Assembly (NCBI GenBank): GCA_017938785.1 | Contig: JAGBAU010000055.1 | Coordinates: 1 to 7,126, forward strand | Source: Clostridia bacterium | Lineage (GTDB): Bacteria > Bacillota_A > Clostridia > Christensenellales > Aristaeellaceae | Direction of reading: 5' to 3' | Length of the DNA: 7,126 nt | Shown: piece after piece, positions 6,018-7,126 of the stretch | Numbering within the stretch: the stretch's first letter is position 1 | Layout: each line of letters opens with the position of its first letter | The notes under the pieces: model-generated | What the model saw: the letters and a program-made list of their open reading frames with translations, nothing else | The model's database searches: none | Told to the model about the DNA's origin: nothing | Translations under genes and position numbers: made by a program

Positions 6018-6797
6018 ATGAAGATGGATCTCAGCTTCGTACCGGAATCCCTGCAGGCTTTTTTCAGGGAGCATTCCCGAATTGCGCTGGCCCTGTCCGG
6101 CGGCTGCGATTCTGCCTACCTGCTCTATGCCGCGTCGGTTTGCGGCGCAGAGCTGGGGGCGTACTATGTGGATTCCCAGTTTCAGCCGGCCTTTGAGCTG
6201 GCGGACGCCCGGGCCCTCGCGCAGGAGGCGGGGCAGAGGCTGCGGGTTCTGAAGCTGGATGTGCTGGCGGACGCCCGGGTGAAATCGAATCCGGCGGACC
6301 GCTGCTATCACTGCAAGCAGCTGATCTTCGGCGAGATCCTGAAGGCCGCCCGCGCGGACGGCTTCACCGCCGTCATGGACGGCACCAACGCCAGCGACGA
6401 TGTGTCCGACCGCCCGGGCATGCGGGCCCTTGCGCAGATGCATGTATCCTCTCCGCTGCGGGAGTGCGGCATCGGCAAGGACCAGGTGCGCGAGCTCTCC
6501 CGGCAGGCCGGGCTGTTCACCTGGAATAAGCCCTCCTACGCCTGCCTCGCCACCCGTATTCCGGCGGGCCGGGAGATTGAGGGCGGCATGCTGAAAAAGA
6601 TTGAGCATGCGGAAGCAAGGCTGGTGGAGCTGGGCTTTTCCGGCATGCGCGTGCGCGTTTCCGAGCGCGGCGCGCGGCTGGAGGTGCGCGAAAGCCAGAT
6701 GCTTCGCGTGCTGGAAAAGAGAAAGGAAATCATTGCGGCCCTGGAGGCGGATTTTGCTGAAATCACCCTGGATTTGAGGCCGCGGGAGGAGAAATAA
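6018..6797 (+). CDS. larE: LarE, ATP-dependent sulfur transferase for nickel-pincer cofactor
   Basis: A 259-residue PP-loop ATPase. LarE adenylates the carboxylates of the dicarboxylated pyridinium mononucleotide made by LarB and replaces them with thiocarboxylates, giving the sulfur ligands of nickel in the NPN cofactor. The PP-loop is SGGCDS (27-32). The family stretch KPSYACLATRIP (171-182) contains Cys176, the position of the sacrificial cysteine in Lactiplantibacillus LarE. A further pair, Cys96 and Cys99, lies in DRCYHCK. Three cysteines in this arrangement suggest the LarE type that holds an iron-sulfur cluster rather than giving up its own sulfur, although this is inferred. The start is ATG at 6018, two bases after the CYTH stop, with GGAGGTG eight bases upstream; an ATG two codons on is possible. 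larB follows after two bases. Confidence 0.93.
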   Translation: MKMDLSFVPESLQAFFREHSRIALALSGGCDSAYLLYAASVCGAELGAYYVDSQFQPAFELADARALAQEAGQRLRVLKLDVLADARVKSNPADRCYHCKQLIFGEILKAARADGFTAVMDGTNASDDVSDRPGMRALAQMHVSSPLRECGIGKDQVRELSRQAGLFTWNKPSYACLATRIPAGREIEGGMLKKIEHAEARLVELGFSGMRVRVSERGARLEVRESQMLRVLEKRKEIIAALEADFAEITLDLRPREEK

Positions 6798-6799
6798 GC

Positions 6800-7126
6800 A
6801 TGAACAAGCAGGAGATGCTGGAGGCGCTGCGCCATGTGGCGGACGGCAGCCTCAGCCCGGAGGATATGCTCGCCCGGCTCAAGCAGGCGCCCTTTGAGGA
6901 CATCGGCTGCGCAAACATCGATTACCACCGCAGCGTCCGCCAGGGCGCGGGCGAGGTGATCTACGGCAAGAGCAAAACCCCGGAGCAGATCCTTGCCATC
7001 TGTGAAAACATGATCGCCCACGGCGAGGAGAACATCCTCATCACCCGCATGAGCCCGGAAGCGGCCCGGCAGGTGGGGGAGAAGATCGAACTGTTCTATG
7101 ATCCCGTGTCCCTGATCGGTGTGGCC
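6800..7126 (+). CDS. larB: LarB, nickel-pincer cofactor carboxylase/hydrolase, N-terminal part, cut by window end
   Basis: The frame is open to the last base and gives the first 109 residues of a family that is usually about 250 long. LarB carboxylates the pyridinium ring of nicotinic acid adenine dinucleotide and splits off AMP, the first step of NPN cofactor synthesis. The N-terminal stretch NIDYHRSVRQ (about 39-48) followed by GEVIYGKSKT (51-60) is typical of LarB; the PurE-like domain begins around residue 78 and is mostly missing, including the C-terminal catalytic region. GGGAGGAG (6784-6791) lies eight bases before the ATG, and only two bases separate it from the larE stop, so it belongs to the same operon. 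The order larE then larB suggests that larC may follow outside the window. Confidence 0.92.
   Translation, partial: MNKQEMLEALRHVADGSLSPEDMLARLKQAPFEDIGCANIDYHRSVRQGAGEVIYGKSKTPEQILAICENMIAHGEENILITRMSPEAARQVGEKIELFYDPVSLIGVA

Noticed and set aside
1..7126. CRISPR array, insertion sequence or toxin-antitoxin module
   Set aside because: No regularly spaced repeats, transposase motifs or paired small genes of that kind were found on either strand.

Overview
The window looks like chromosomal DNA from a Gram-positive anaerobe, most likely a GC-rich member of the Clostridia. Pointers are the strong GGAGG-type ribosome binding sites, a serine tRNA gene with encoded CCA, SbcC of the Firmicutes type, a YheI/YheH-like (TM287/288-like) heterodimeric ABC exporter pair, and lar genes for the nickel-pincer cofactor. 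The genus cannot be told from sequence reading alone.

Layout. (1) 1-522, plus strand: the 3' end of sbcC, a DNA double-strand-break nuclease subunit. (2) 523-780: convergent intergenic DNA with a long, probably bidirectional, terminator hairpin (590-648) and the terminator of the tRNA gene. (3) 781-873, minus: tRNA-Ser(GGA) with its own near-consensus promoter (927-955). (4) 983-4509, minus: a two-gene operon coding for two ABC half-exporters with an ATGA overlap and a clear terminator at the end. One half has canonical ATPase motifs. The other has Asp for the catalytic Glu and Gln for the switch His, so the pair should be an asymmetric heterodimer. (5) 4510-4750: an AT-rich divergent control region with one promoter for each direction, several inverted repeats and a possible 22-codon leader ORF whose stop codon lies in the ribosome binding site of the ABC gene. 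(6) 4751-7126, plus: a tight operon of surE, a CYTH-domain gene, larE and larB (cut by the window end).

How the genes work together. LarB and LarE carry out the first two steps of nickel-pincer nucleotide (NPN) synthesis: LarB carboxylates nicotinic acid adenine dinucleotide and releases AMP, and LarE activates the product with ATP and installs sulfur. LarC, which inserts nickel, and a LarA-type enzyme that uses the cofactor are not in the window; they may lie downstream. SurE (nucleoside monophosphate phosphatase) and the CYTH protein (probable triphosphate hydrolase) share the transcription unit and could act on nucleotide or phosphate by-products, but this is only a guess from co-location. 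The ABC exporter is divergent from this operon and has no visible functional link to it.

I see no wholly unknown system here. The points most worth a second look are the leader ORF and attenuator-like leader of the ABC operon, the palindrome over the surE promoter, the three-cysteine LarE, and the surE-CYTH-larE-larB gene order.
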